A stretch of DNA of 64,000 nt from NCBI GenBank assembly GCA_027451285.1, contig DAIDJP010000018.1:1-64000 (forward strand), given 5' to 3'. Of the stretch, positions 51,178 through 61,622 are shown in pieces. The notes below the pieces were generated by a model that worked only from the letters and a program-made list of their open reading frames with translations, had not been told where the DNA came from and searched no databases. The position numbers and the translations under genes were made by a program. Positions within the stretch are counted from its first letter, which is position 1; every line of letters begins with the position of its first letter. This DNA is from Acidimicrobiaceae bacterium (GTDB lineage Bacteria; Actinomycetota; Acidimicrobiia; Acidimicrobiales; RAAP-2).

Positions 51178-52098
51178 TCAGCGTTCGCTGCTCGCGTCAT
51201 GGATCTGGGCGAGCACTCGCTTGGCCGCCGGGCTAAGCGGCGAGGTGGCCGACCACAGGGCGCGGATCGTGCGCGTCGGTCCGCCGCCGACGATGGGCAC
51301 GGCGACCAGGCGGCCGTCGCGCACGTCGCCGCTAACCGCGAGGCGGCTCAAGACGGCCGGGGCCGCCCCGGACTCGACCGCGCGCTTGATCGCCGTCGTC
51401 GAGCCAAGCTCGACGAGCGCGGTCGCCGTCAGGCCGCCCTCTCCCAGCCACTCCTCGAGGACCTCGCGGGTGCCCGAACCCGCTTCGCGCAGCACTTGGG
51501 GGGTGGCGGCGAGCTCGGCGGGGGTGACGGGGCGGCGCCGGTTCGCCCAGGGATGATGCGCCGCGACCACCAGGACCAACTCGTCGTCGAGCAGCACCTG
51601 ACTGCGCAGGCCGACCAGTTTCGAAGCACCCTCGACAAAGCCGAGGTCAACACGGCCCTCGCGCACCAGCTCGGCCACCTGCTCGGAGTTGGCCATGTCG
51701 AGGGCCACGTGCAGATCGGGGTCGAGGGTGGCCACGCGCACCAGCCACTCGGGCGCGAGGTACTCAGCCACCGTCATCGAAGCGGCCACGTGCACCGACG
51801 TTCGCCGCTCGCGACGCAACGCCGCCGTCGCGGTGAGCAAAGAGTGGATGTCACCGAGGACTTGCTCGGACCAGCCCACCACGACGCGCCCGGCCGGGGT
51901 CAGCTGGGCGCCGCCCGAGGACCGGTGCAGGAGTTCGACGCCGAGGACGCCCTCAAGGATCTTCAGGCGCGTGCTCGCCGCGGGCTGGCTCATCCCGTGG
52001 GCCATCGCCGCCTGGCGTATCGAGCCGAGTGCGGCGACGCTCGCGAGCAGGTCGAGCGAGATCAGGTCCGGTACCGGCTGAGGCAAGGGCATAAGCAA
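51178..52098 (-). CDS. LysR-family transcriptional regulator
   Basis: LDLLASVAALGSIRQAAMAHGMSQPAASTRLKILEGVLGVELLHRSSGGAQLTPAG. Confidence 0.95.
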   Translation of the reverse strand: MLMPLPQPVPDLISLDLLASVAALGSIRQAAMAHGMSQPAASTRLKILEGVLGVELLHRSSGGAQLTPAGRVVVGWSEQVLGDIHSLLTATAALRRERRTSVHVAASMTVAEYLAPEWLVRVATLDPDLHVALDMANSEQVAELVREGRVDLGFVEGASKLVGLRSQVLLDDELVLVVAAHHPWANRRRPVTPAELAATPQVLREAGSGTREVLEEWLGEGGLTATALVELGSTTAIKRAVESGAAPAVLSRLAVSGDVRDGRLVAVPIVGGGPTRTIRALWSATSPLSPAAKRVLAQIHDASSER

Positions 52099-52162
52099 AC
52101 CTTATAACGCCATCACCAAGTGCCCACTTCCCGCAAGCGGCGCCGCTGTCGAGACTGGTGCC

Positions 52163-53209
52163 ATGGGTCACCCCACCACCTCGGTCTCCACCGGCGAGCG
52201 ACGCGCGGCGATGCGCGGCGAAAGGCGCGGTTCTGGTCTCGCGGCCAGCGTGGCGCTCGCACTCGTGGCGAGCGTCCTCGGCCACCTCGTGCCCGTGGTC
52301 GGTGCGCCGGTCTTTGCGATCGTCGGTGGCATCCTGCTCGTGCTCGTCCGGCCACTGCCCGACGCCTGGCGCCCGGGAGTCCACGTCGCGGCCAAGAGCG
52401 TCCTGCAGGGCTCAATCGTCGTGCTCGGCACGGCGCTCTCCTTTGGTCAGGTGCTCGCCACCGGGGCCCGAAGCCTGCCGGTCATGGTGGGCTCTCTCGC
52501 CGTCGCACTGGTGGGTGCGGCACTGGTCGGTCGCGCCCTCGGGATCGAGCGGGACCTTCGCACGTTGATCGGCGTGGGCACAGGGATCTGTGGCGCGTCG
52601 GCCATCGCGGCGACCGACGCGGTGATCGACGCACCCGAGGCCGACGTCACCTACGCGGTCGCCACGATCTTTCTCTTCAACGTGGCGGCGGTCCTGACGT
52701 TCCCGACGCTGGGTCACCTCTTGCACATGACGCCAGGGTCCTTTGGCCTGTGGGCCGGCACCGCGGTCAACGACATGTCCTCGGTGGTGGCGGCCGCGTC
52801 CATCTTCGGACACGGGGCGACCTCGAGCGCCGTGGTGGTGAAGCTGACGCGCACGCTCATGATCATCCCGATCACCCTGGTCCTCGCGTTCTGGCGCGCC
52901 CGGGAGACGCCCGCCGGCGAGCGGCGTTCGCTCCTCGGCCACGTGCGACGCACGTTCCCCGTATTCATCGCCTGGTTCCTGCTCGCCACGACCCTCAACA
53001 CGCTCGGCCTGGTGCCGCGGGCCTGGCACGCCGGACTCGGCGACCTCGCCCAGTTCATGATCACGATGGCCCTGGGGGCGATCGGGCTGTCCACTCGGGT
53101 GCGCGACATAGCGCGCGCGGGTCTGCGCCCGCTCCTGCTCGGCGCAGTCCTGTGGATCCTCGTCGGATCGGTGAGTCTGGGACTACAAGGCCTGAGCGGC
53201 CTGCACTGA
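52163..53209 (+). CDS. YeiH/UPF0324 family (putative sulfate exporter) membrane protein
   Basis: GVGTGICGASAIAATDAVIDAPEADVTYAVATIFLFNVAAVLTFPTLGHLLHM, multi-TM; divergent from a LysR gene as in yeiE-yeiH. Confidence 0.88.
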   Translation: MGHPTTSVSTGERRAAMRGERRGSGLAASVALALVASVLGHLVPVVGAPVFAIVGGILLVLVRPLPDAWRPGVHVAAKSVLQGSIVVLGTALSFGQVLATGARSLPVMVGSLAVALVGAALVGRALGIERDLRTLIGVGTGICGASAIAATDAVIDAPEADVTYAVATIFLFNVAAVLTFPTLGHLLHMTPGSFGLWAGTAVNDMSSVVAAASIFGHGATSSAVVVKLTRTLMIIPITLVLAFWRARETPAGERRSLLGHVRRTFPVFIAWFLLATTLNTLGLVPRAWHAGLGDLAQFMITMALGAIGLSTRVRDIARAGLRPLLLGAVLWILVGSVSLGLQGLSGLH

Positions 53210-53210
53210 C

Positions 53211-54248
53211 CTAGGCGAGAGCGTCGAGCAGCGACGAGATCGTCGCGTCGACCACGGGGGGAAGTCCGCTCAAAGAGACCGCCGTGTCGGGGTCCTTCAG
53301 CCCGTTGCCGGTCAGCACGCACACCACGGTCGAGCCCTCGGGCACCCCGTACTTGAGGATCCCGGCGACCGAGGCGGCCGAAGCCGGTTCGCAGAACACC
53401 GACTCGTAGCGCGCGACGTAGGAGTAGGCGTCGAGGATCTCCTCGTCGGTGACGGCGCGGATGTCGCCCAGGGACTCGTGGATCACCTCAAGGGCCGGCA
53501 CCCAGCTCGCCGGGTTGCCGATGCGAATCGCAGTGGCGATCGTCTCGGGGTTGGCAACGGGATGACCGAGCACGATCGGCGCGGCGCCGGCCGCCTGGAA
53601 ACCCCACATCTTGGGCAGGGTCGCCGCACGGCCCCCCACGTGGTACTGAGTAAAGCCCCGCCAGTAGGCCGTGATGTTGCCCGCGTTGCCCACGGGGATC
53701 GACAGGATGTCGGGCGCCTTGCCCAGCACGTCGATGATCTCGAAGGCGCCGGTCTTTTGGCCCTCGATGCGATCGGGGTTGATCGAGTTGACGATGGTGA
53801 TCGGCAGGTGCTGGGTCAGCTCGCGCGCGAGGTCGAGGGCCTGGTCGAAGTTGCCACGGATCTGAAAGACCTTGGCGCCGTAGACCATGGCCTGGGCCAG
53901 CTTGCCCAGGGCGATCTTGCCCTCGGGCACGAGCACCACGCAGTCGAGTCCCGCCTTGGCCGCGTAGGCGGCCGCCGCGGCCGACGTGTTGCCCGTCGAG
54001 CCGCAGATGACGGTCTTCGCGCCGTTGGCCTTGGCCTTGGTGATCGCCATGGTCATGCCGCGGTCCTTGAAGGAACCCGAGGGATTCAGCCCCTCGAACT
54101 TGAGCCAGACGTCGGCCTGGAGGCGCTCACTCAAGCGGTCGGCGTGCAGTAGGGGCGTGTTGCCCTCCTGGAGCGTGACGATCTCCGTGACGCCCTCCAA
54201 GTTGAACCACTCGGCGTACTCCGCCAACAAACCACGCCAACCGGTCAC
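53211..54248 (-). CDS. thrC: threonine synthase
   Basis: [65 protein letters not shown]. Confidence 0.96.
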   Translation of the reverse strand: MTGWRGLLAEYAEWFNLEGVTEIVTLQEGNTPLLHADRLSERLQADVWLKFEGLNPSGSFKDRGMTMAITKAKANGAKTVICGSTGNTSAAAAAYAAKAGLDCVVLVPEGKIALGKLAQAMVYGAKVFQIRGNFDQALDLARELTQHLPITIVNSINPDRIEGQKTGAFEIIDVLGKAPDILSIPVGNAGNITAYWRGFTQYHVGGRAATLPKMWGFQAAGAAPIVLGHPVANPETIATAIRIGNPASWVPALEVIHESLGDIRAVTDEEILDAYSYVARYESVFCEPASAASVAGILKYGVPEGSTVVCVLTGNGLKDPDTAVSLSGLPPVVDATISSLLDALA

Positions 54249-55546
54249 CGGTCACCTCCGTCGATCACGCGAATGCAGGCCCCGATCGAGTCCACCGACG
54301 CGAGGTGGGCCAGGTCCTCGAGGGTCGCCAGCACGTCGCCGGTGCGCGCGACGTGGGTCACGAAGGACAGGCGCGCCTCGTCGGCGACGCCCGACTGCTC
54401 CATCGACTGGATGGAGACGCCGTGGTCGCCGAAGACCCCGGCGACGGCCGCCAGCACGCCGGGCTGGTCGAGGACGTCGAGGCTGAGATAAAAGACGCTG
54501 GCGATGTCGTTGGTGTCCACGGCGTGGAGCGTCTCGTCGATGGAGAAGGGCACGTCGTGGCGCCCGCTCACGCGATTGCGCGCCGCGTCGAGGACGTCGC
54601 CGAGCACCGCGGTGGCCGTCGGATACCCCCCGGCGCCGGGTCCGAGCCACATCAGTGGTCCGCTCTTGGCGCCTTCGACGAAGACGGCGTTCATCGCCCC
54701 GTGCACCGCGGCCAGAGGGTGCTCGAGGGGCACCATCGCCGGGTGCACCCGTCGCGAGATCCCAGATTCCCCGACACGCTCGGCGACGCCGAGAAGCTTG
54801 ATCACGTAGCCGGCGCGCCGGGCGAACTCGACGTCGATGGCGCGCACGCCGGTGATGCCCTCGCGGGTAATGACCTCGCCGAAAAGGCGCGTGCCGAAGG
54901 CGAGCGAGGAGATGATCTGGACCTTGGCCGCGGCGTCGTATCCCTCGACGTCGGCGGTCGGGTCGGCCTCGGCGTAGCCGAGCGCCTGGGCCTCGGCCAG
55001 CGCCGGCGCGTAGTCGCTGGCCTCACTGGTCATCTTGGAGAGGATGAAGTTGGTGGTGCCGTTCACGATGCCCATGACCCGCTCGATGCGCTCGCCGGCG
55101 AGCGAGCTGCGCAGCGCGCGCAGGATCGGGATCGCCCCGCCGACCGCGGCCTCGTAGAAGAGGTCGGCGCCGTGCTCGTGGGCGAGCAGAGCCAGCTCGG
55201 TGCCGGCCTCGGCCATCAGGGCCTTGTTAGCCGTCACCACCGACGTGCCGTGCGAGAGGGCGGTCTGGATGTATGTCCTCGCCGGCTCGATCCCGCCGAT
55301 CACCTCGACCAGGATGTCGAGGTCCTCGCGCGCAGCGAGACCCGCGGCGTCGCTGGTGATCAGGTCGCCCGGGATGCCGGGGCGCGCCCGAGTGGCGTCG
55401 CGCACTGCGACGCCAACGAGTTCGAGGGTGGCGGTGGCCGCGTCAACCAACGCGACGTGACGCGCCGGGTCGCTCAGCAGTTCGACCAGGGCCCCACCGA
55501 CGTTTCCCGCGCCAATGACGCCGACACGCAAGACCGGTGCGTCCAT
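54245..55546 (-). CDS. hom: homoserine dehydrogenase
   Basis: [72 protein letters not shown]-terminal ACT-like region. Confidence 0.97.
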   Translation of the reverse strand: MDAPVLRVGVIGAGNVGGALVELLSDPARHVALVDAATATLELVGVAVRDATRARPGIPGDLITSDAAGLAAREDLDILVEVIGGIEPARTYIQTALSHGTSVVTANKALMAEAGTELALLAHEHGADLFYEAAVGGAIPILRALRSSLAGERIERVMGIVNGTTNFILSKMTSEASDYAPALAEAQALGYAEADPTADVEGYDAAAKVQIISSLAFGTRLFGEVITREGITGVRAIDVEFARRAGYVIKLLGVAERVGESGISRRVHPAMVPLEHPLAAVHGAMNAVFVEGAKSGPLMWLGPGAGGYPTATAVLGDVLDAARNRVSGRHDVPFSIDETLHAVDTNDIASVFYLSLDVLDQPGVLAAVAGVFGDHGVSIQSMEQSGVADEARLSFVTHVARTGDVLATLEDLAHLASVDSIGACIRVIDGGDR

Positions 55547-55574
55547 TGGACAAGGCTAACCGGTGACAAAACGC

Positions 55575-56840
55575 CTACGCCTCGAGTCGCGCGAGGTCCT
55601 CGAAGGTCTCACGACGCAGCACCTCGCGCGCGACGCCGTCGGCCACGAAGACCACCGCCGGACGCGGCACCCGGTTGTAGTTCGAGGCCATGGAGTACCC
55701 GTAGGCCCCGGTCACCGGGGTGGCGACGAGGTCGCCCACGCCGGTCGCCTCCGGCAGCCACGCCTCGTCGATGATCACGTCGCCGCTCTCGCAGTGCTTG
55801 CCCACCAGGCGCAACGACCGGGAACGCTCCGCCAAGGGACGAGCCACGTCGAAGGCCTCGTAGCCCGATCCGTAGAGCACGGGACGCGGGTTGTCGCTCA
55901 TACCGCCGTCGACGGCCATGTACGTGCGTGCCGCAACGGGCTTGACGGTGCCGACTCGATAAAGGGTGAGAGCTGCCGACGCCACGATCGATCGTCCGGG
56001 CTCGGCGAGCAGTCGCGTCGTGGCCAGTCCCGCCTCGGCCGCCGCGGCGCGCAGCGTCCGGCCCCACTCGGTGAGACTTGGTGCGCTCTCGCCCTCGACG
56101 TAGGCGACGCCGAGCCCGCCGCCGATGCAGACCTCATCGAAGCTGTCACCACGGGTGAAGTCGGCGAGGATCCGCAGCGTCGCCACGAAGCCGTCGAGCT
56201 CGAAGATCTGCGAACCGATGTGCGCGTGCACCCCGTGCAAGGTCACGCCGGGTATCGAGCGCAACTCTTCGATCGCGCGCCGCGCGTCGCCCGAGGACAG
56301 TGAGAAGCCGAACTTCGAATCCTCTTGACCGGTGCGGATGAACTCGTGGGTGTGCGCCTCGACCCCCGGGGTCACCCGAACGAGACACGACACAGGCCGC
56401 GTTGCCGACACGAGACCCCTCAATCGGGCGATCTCGTCAAAGTTGTCGACGACGAGCCGGTGCACGTGCGCGTCGATCGCGGCCACCAGTTCCGCTTCGC
56501 TCTTGTTGTTGCCGTGGACGATCACGCGAGAGGCCGGCACACCGGCCCGGCGTACCAGGTCGAACTCGCCCCCGGTCGCCACGTCGACGCACAGCCCTTC
56601 CTCGTGGGCGAGACGAGCCATCGCCCCGCACAGGAAAGACTTCGTGGCGAAGGCGACCCCGTCGTCGAAGGCCGCGGCGGCCTCGGCGGCCCGCGCGCGC
56701 AGGGTCGCCTCGTCATAGACGAACAGCGGCGTGCCGTAGGTCGCGGCGAGCTCGGTCAGTGAGACTCCGCCCACCACCACGTCGCCCTCGAGCACCTGCG
56801 CGGTGTCGGGCAGCAGCGTCGGCAAAAGGGGCCCGGCCAT
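55575..56840 (-). CDS. lysA: diaminopimelate decarboxylase
   Basis: YGTPLFVYDEATLRARAAEAAAAF, FATKSFLCGAMARLAHEEGLCVDVATGGE, HAHIGSQIFE, GKHCESGDVIIDEAWLPE. Confidence 0.96.
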   Translation of the reverse strand: MAGPLLPTLLPDTAQVLEGDVVVGGVSLTELAATYGTPLFVYDEATLRARAAEAAAAFDDGVAFATKSFLCGAMARLAHEEGLCVDVATGGEFDLVRRAGVPASRVIVHGNNKSEAELVAAIDAHVHRLVVDNFDEIARLRGLVSATRPVSCLVRVTPGVEAHTHEFIRTGQEDSKFGFSLSSGDARRAIEELRSIPGVTLHGVHAHIGSQIFELDGFVATLRILADFTRGDSFDEVCIGGGLGVAYVEGESAPSLTEWGRTLRAAAAEAGLATTRLLAEPGRSIVASAALTLYRVGTVKPVAARTYMAVDGGMSDNPRPVLYGSGYEAFDVARPLAERSRSLRLVGKHCESGDVIIDEAWLPEATGVGDLVATPVTGAYGYSMASNYNRVPRPAVVFVADGVAREVLRRETFEDLARLEA

Positions 56841-56900
56841 GGATCAACACTACGGGCTGGCCCCGGGAGGCGAAGACTACGACCAGTAGTCTGGAAGTGC

Positions 56901-56975
56901 GCCCTCGTAGCTCAGGGGATAGAGCATTGGCCTCCGAAGCCATGTGCGCAGGTTCGAATCCTGCCGGGGGCACCA
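56901..56975 (+). tRNA. tRNA-Arg (anticodon CCG)
   Basis: GCCCTCGTAGCTCAGGGGATAGAGCATTGGCCTCCGAAGCCATGTGCGCAGGTTCGAATCCTGCCGGGGGCACCA folds as a cloverleaf; anticodon loop CTCCGAA; encoded CCA. Confidence 0.93.
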
Positions 56976-57320
56976 CCACTGATGACGATAAATGGAGAGT
57001 CGGCGCTGCGGCACTTGAACGTTCAGCAGTCTTCGAGCCAAGTCCGCACCCACGGAGAAATTACACCAGAGCGAACTCCGCGCCCCCTGTGACTTCAAAT
57101 CCGAGTGACCAGCGAGCTGACCACCCCGCGTCACCACTCCCCGACACGGCCATCGATGACGTCATAACAGCACCAGGCGGAGGTGGGGGATTCCAAGGAC
57201 AAGGCCGTGGACCCTAAGCGGACATTGCCTGCGACACTGAGATTGCGAGAACTCCGCCCTTGGCACCTCCACCGGGTGTCCCGGTCTGTCGCCACATGCG
57301 AGAGACCTACGAGTTCATGT

Positions 57321-58667
57321 TCACAGCCCGCGGACGGTCCTGCGCGGCCCAGCAGCGCGCGATCGAAGATACGCGAGCACCATTGTTTCGCCGTCGGCGG
57401 TTAAGGCAATCGTGTGAGGCGTTGACTCCCGTGAGGTGCCAAACTCCCACGTCGCCTGCACCTCATCAATGACAGTGAACAACCGCCACCAGCGAAGCGG
57501 GCGATGGACGGCGAATGAGACATCGGCCACCGTGATGAGGCTGCCCGCCGTCGACCAACCCTGCGCAATGAGTATCGGTGCGACATCAGCTACGAGTTGT
57601 CGCGTCTCAACACGACCCTGGAGGAGACGTAGACCCACCAACTCGGTCACCGCACCAGTGAACTCTTCCCCGTCCTCGGTCTCAGACGCAACCTGCTCCC
57701 ACAGACGATCCGCAGAGGCGAGGAGCTCGACGCCGCGGGCCGTGGCATACAACCGTCGACCGCGGCGCCGAAGCAGCCGAAGGCGGTTCGCCGCGTCGCG
57801 CAGCGTCGAGAGCTCGTATACATCGGCCTCTGACCGTGGCGGCTTCTCCCAGTTCCACCAACCAAAACGTTCCACCGCGGCCAGTACTGTCTCTCGCGCG
57901 AGATAGTGGTTCTGAGTCAACTCAGCACCACCAGGCTGCGCGGCGAGCTCCAGCAGCCAGCGCACCGGGGCCACCGCATCGCCTGGATTGGAGGGTGGAT
58001 GGATGGGATTCAATAGGCTGTTCGCCACCTTTGATCGCCACGCGTGGTGCTGAGGGTGACGCGCAGCGCTGATCCAGGTCCCGACCCGTTCAGTCGTGAC
58101 GAGGCCGGCGAGGGTCTGACCAGGCGGCAGGTCGAGCGGCCGGCTGAGCACCGCCTTGGTAATGGCAACAGCCTTGGCCTGCCAGCGTGGCGCGCCGGGG
58201 ACCAGATTCCCAGCGGCGACGGAGTCGCCCAGTGCACGCTCGACTGTCTCTAGGGCACGCGCCTCATCTAAACCCATGATCGACCCCCACGCGAGCATCG
58301 CCGTGTCTGGCGGTTCCACCCCGGATTTTTTCTGTGCAGACCGGAAGGCGGCGACACCCTTTGCGTGACTTTGAACCCACGCGGTGAGTACCGCACTTGT
58401 CGTCGCAGAGCGCGCCACCTCCGCCAGGTGCTTCAGACCCAGCTCGTCCATCAGCAGCGCCGTGGCCTCGATCAACTCTGGCCACTCGTCGTCCGGGTAG
58501 TCGCGAGGCAGACGCCACCAGAGGAATTCCTGGAGTGCCGCCTGATAGATCATGTCCACGCCTTCGCCCGCGGTCAGACTTCCCGCGGCCGCCCGCGCAG
58601 CCATGTTCAGATCGGGACGGTGAACCGTTATCCGGCGCACGGCGCGATCGACCTCTTCACCGCTCAT
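57321..58667 (-). CDS. hypothetical protein (448 aa), internal winged-helix-like segment
   Basis: Long ORF with protein-like composition; ELSTLRDAANRLRLLRRRGRRLYATARGVELLA reads like a wHTH-type segment; family not identified. Confidence 0.78.
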   Translation of the reverse strand: MSGEEVDRAVRRITVHRPDLNMAARAAAGSLTAGEGVDMIYQAALQEFLWWRLPRDYPDDEWPELIEATALLMDELGLKHLAEVARSATTSAVLTAWVQSHAKGVAAFRSAQKKSGVEPPDTAMLAWGSIMGLDEARALETVERALGDSVAAGNLVPGAPRWQAKAVAITKAVLSRPLDLPPGQTLAGLVTTERVGTWISAARHPQHHAWRSKVANSLLNPIHPPSNPGDAVAPVRWLLELAAQPGGAELTQNHYLARETVLAAVERFGWWNWEKPPRSEADVYELSTLRDAANRLRLLRRRGRRLYATARGVELLASADRLWEQVASETEDGEEFTGAVTELVGLRLLQGRVETRQLVADVAPILIAQGWSTAGSLITVADVSFAVHRPLRWWRLFTVIDEVQATWEFGTSRESTPHTIALTADGETMVLAYLRSRAAGPRRTVRGL

Positions 58668-59866
58668 GAGTTACCACCGCCCGGTCTCTCGATGACGCGC
58701 CTCAGCGTCGGGACCATCTGCTCGTCGCTGATGTCGACGCCAGTGAGCATCTGGCATCGTCGGCGCAAGTGTGACTGATAAATACCAGGGCGATCCGCCG
58801 CCAGAAAGACATCGAGCGCCAGCTCCCGACGTCCCGTGCGAAGCGCGGAGTCGGCCATGGCCACGACGGGTATCCAGTGTTCACTGCCGAGCCGAGTCGC
58901 CACCTCGACGTACCGGGAGATCCGCTGGCTTGCGACGGCGAGCCAGGCGAGCTGCTGGCGTGCTTCGTCTGCCTGGTAGTCGAGGTGGTGGGATGCACAC
59001 TCAGCGGCCAAACTAGCGAGACATCCCTCGACGACTTCAATATGGTCACCCGGAATGTTTCGCCAGGGACGCGTCTCATCCTCGTAGTCCAACGCGTAGG
59101 GCTCGAAAACAACGAGGTCGCAGAGGTCAGCCCAGTAGTCCTCACTCCGTATTTCCGCCGCCGACCAGTCGATCCCCAGGTAGGTTTGCCACGCGTCAAC
59201 CCGCAATTCGCTTATGTTGCCGTGAGAGTCATCGCTGCGGTCGGCCAGCTCTAATCCTGCGGTGTGAAAAGCCCGGTACAGCGCCAGTCGCTGCGCCACG
59301 CTCAGCGAAGGCTGGTCGAGTTTGCACAATCGTTCGTGCACGCGGTCAACAGCGGCGAAACTCTTGTATTTGGAGATGACGTCCCTTACTTCGACGTGGC
59401 GGCGAAAGGACCTGTAGTAGAGACCTGGATCGACTGGGAAAGTGTTCCAATGGCCGTAACGGGAGCGCCGCACAAGCCGCATCCTCGGTGTCTCGACCAT
59501 GGCGGGTGTCATGGCCCGTCCCTCCACCCAACGTTCGCTCACCTTCTTCCTCGCCTTAACCAGCACTCGTGTATCAGCAAGCATCTCTGACGTGGCGAGG
59601 TCGGCCGGCCCAAGACCAGCCTCTTCAAACCTGGAGCGCAGATCGTCAAGATGGCTCAGCTTCGACTCCGCATCTCGCCGACCGCCGATGTGACTCCGCA
59701 TCTCGCCCAAAAAATAATCTTCGAGATTGTCCAGACTCTCGGCGTGGTCAGCGACAGCAACGGCGGCGAACCAGAGATCCCAGTAACTCCAGGAACGCCC
59801 TCCTAACTCTTTCCACGGCTCCGGTCCGAACACGGGCGGCTTCCGAGGCGTGCCGGTACTCACCAC
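58664..59866 (-). CDS. hypothetical protein (400 aa), no recognised domain
   Basis: Long ORF with a 4-bp overlap to the downstream gene; Trp/Tyr-rich N-terminus (WKELGGRSWSYWDLWFAAVAVADH). Confidence 0.78.
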   Translation of the reverse strand: MVSTGTPRKPPVFGPEPWKELGGRSWSYWDLWFAAVAVADHAESLDNLEDYFLGEMRSHIGGRRDAESKLSHLDDLRSRFEEAGLGPADLATSEMLADTRVLVKARKKVSERWVEGRAMTPAMVETPRMRLVRRSRYGHWNTFPVDPGLYYRSFRRHVEVRDVISKYKSFAAVDRVHERLCKLDQPSLSVAQRLALYRAFHTAGLELADRSDDSHGNISELRVDAWQTYLGIDWSAAEIRSEDYWADLCDLVVFEPYALDYEDETRPWRNIPGDHIEVVEGCLASLAAECASHHLDYQADEARQQLAWLAVASQRISRYVEVATRLGSEHWIPVVAMADSALRTGRRELALDVFLAADRPGIYQSHLRRRCQMLTGVDISDEQMVPTLRRVIERPGGGNS

Positions 59867-60150
59867 CCGTCTCCTATACGCTCAATCCGCAAACCCGATT
59901 CTTCGCCAAGATGAAAAAAGGGGTGGCGTTGAAGTGTGCCCTCGTCTTCGGCGTTCGTCCACCCCCACCCATTTGCGGGGTCCCCTTCGTTGAAACTCTC
60001 CGAATATAGAGGCACACCGGAGGGACCGTCGCCAGGTGTGCCGCACCAACGGATTCCACCGTGAAGCGCGACGAACATGATGTCGCCCGTGTGATCCCCT
60101 TCAAATTGGATGTACCCAGACATCTCGAGGTCGACTCTGCCTCGTACCAC
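59860..60150 (-). CDS. small hypothetical protein (87-96 aa), first gene of the cassette
   Basis: MSGYIQFEGDHTGDIMFVALHGGIRWCGTPGDGPSGVPLYSESFNEGDPANGWGWTNAEDEG; its stop overlaps the downstream GTG start (GTGGTGA). Start could be GTG 60150 or ATG 60123. Confidence 0.6.
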   Translation of the reverse strand: MVRGRVDLEMSGYIQFEGDHTGDIMFVALHGGIRWCGTPGDGPSGVPLYSESFNEGDPANGWGWTNAEDEGTLQRHPFFHLGEESGLRIERIGDGW

Positions 60151-60369
60151 GTAGACCCTCTAAACCTTCCGTCACCTCGCCACGAGGATTCATTCGACTC
60201 GGCGCCTCTTTTCTAGCATCGGACCGTTTCAGGGAGTGAGGCGAGGAACTCAGCGCCCATCCCTCGTCGAAAGATCCCGCCCTCGGGCTTCGCGCCTCGC
60301 ACGCATTCTCACGACGGGTACCCGAACCACTCACTACGGCCGGTTCTGTCGGCGCGCCTCGTCCACGAG

Positions 60370-60942
60370 TCAGGGGGTGAGCGAGGAATCGTTGCCGTCG
60401 GTGGACGGATGGCGCCCACGAGCGGCCATCGCTACGGGGATGACGTCGGCGAGACCCACCACCAGCGGTGTGGGCAACGCGTCGGGAGCGAACCACCCGA
60501 GCTCGTAGATCTCGCCGTTCGCCACGAAAGTGGGAGCGGTGTCATCTGACTGTGCGGCGAAGCACACGTCAAGATGCGCCATAGGCGCATCCACCGTGCG
60601 ACAGGTGTAGGACGACAGGTTGGCCTCGACGGGACGTGACGCGAAACGCGCCGCGAGCGACGTCTCCTCGAACAACTCCCGTGTGGCGGCCTCGAGCAGG
60701 CTGGCGTCCACGGCGTCGACGTGCCCGCCGAGCGGGCCCCACTGCTCGTAGCGGCGATGGCGCGCGAGCAACACCATCCCCGACGCATCGACGACGAGGA
60801 CGCTGGCCACGAGATGAAGGTCGTGACGGTCGTCTGATTCGAGAAGACATCGAGCGACTGCCCACGTCGACTCGCGGCCGGCGGGCGCAGGCATGGCGCC
60901 GAGCAGGGCCGCCGCGAACTCCCACTGGTCAGTCTGGCGCAC
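60370..60942 (-). CDS. Nudix hydrolase
   Basis: GPLGGHVDAVDASLLEAATRELFEETSLAARF Nudix box. GTG at 60942 preferred because the longer ORF runs into the upstream flavin reductase gene. Confidence 0.85.
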   Translation of the reverse strand: MRQTDQWEFAAALLGAMPAPAGRESTWAVARCLLESDDRHDLHLVASVLVVDASGMVLLARHRRYEQWGPLGGHVDAVDASLLEAATRELFEETSLAARFASRPVEANLSSYTCRTVDAPMAHLDVCFAAQSDDTAPTFVANGEIYELGWFAPDALPTPLVVGLADVIPVAMAARGRHPSTDGNDSSLTP

Positions 60943-60961
60943 GTCCTGATGGTACGCAGTG

Positions 60962-61519
60962 TCACTGCTGCACGCGTCGCACCGGCCCGAGGCCGGAGAA
61001 GGTTCCTCCCTCGAGGAAGAAGACGGGGGCCAGTCGGCCGTATTGATCGAGTGGCGTTCCCTCCGTGCAGCGCGGGTCAATCAACGCCGCCACAACGCGG
61101 CCGAAGATGAACACCTCGTCGCCGTAGACCTTCACGTCATCGAGCGTGCATTCGAGATGCGCCGGGCACTCCTCGATCAGCGGCGCGGCCACGTTGCTCG
61201 CGGCAACCACCGTGAGGCCGCTCTCGCGAAGGCGCTGGTCACCGTGCAGGTCTGACAATGCCCAGGCCCGCGCCGCGAGAGACTCGGAGAGCACGTTGAT
61301 CACGAACTCCCCGGTCTCTCGCACGTTGGCGTACGTCACGTGAGTGACGTTGCAGCCAAAGGCGACGATGGGTCCGGTGAAAGCGACCATCGTCACCCAG
61401 CTCTTGGGAGCCACGTTGGGGTACCCCTGCGCGTCGTGGGTGGAGACAAGGACGATTTGACCGGCCAGCATCGAGGGATGCCACTCGTACTTGTCGAGGG
61501 GCAGCGCTACCTTCACCAT
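60962..61519 (-). CDS. flavin reductase-like (FMN-binding split barrel) protein
   Basis: LVSTHDAQGYPNVAPKSWVTMVAFTGPIVAFGCNVTHVTYANVRETGEFVINVLSESLA. Confidence 0.85.
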   Translation of the reverse strand: MVKVALPLDKYEWHPSMLAGQIVLVSTHDAQGYPNVAPKSWVTMVAFTGPIVAFGCNVTHVTYANVRETGEFVINVLSESLAARAWALSDLHGDQRLRESGLTVVAASNVAAPLIEECPAHLECTLDDVKVYGDEVFIFGRVVAALIDPRCTEGTPLDQYGRLAPVFFLEGGTFSGLGPVRRVQQ

Positions 61520-61622
61520 GCGTAGTCAAGCACCGAAACGCAGCCCCAGTCGGGTCCAACGTCACTGGGCGCCGGGGGCTCGCGCGGGGGTACGGTGAGG
61601 GCAACTTGCTACATGAATCGAG

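Noticed and set aside
56950-60400. Integrated element with duplicated tRNA-Arg 3' end (att repeats)
   Set aside because: Scanned the far side of the cassette for the tRNA 3' end (GGTTCGAATCCTGCC) and did not see a copy; no integrase gene present.
60101-60496. 131-aa minus-strand ORF between the cassette and the Nudix gene
   Set aside because: Overlaps the Nudix C-terminus in another frame; Arg/Ser-rich composition with no support.
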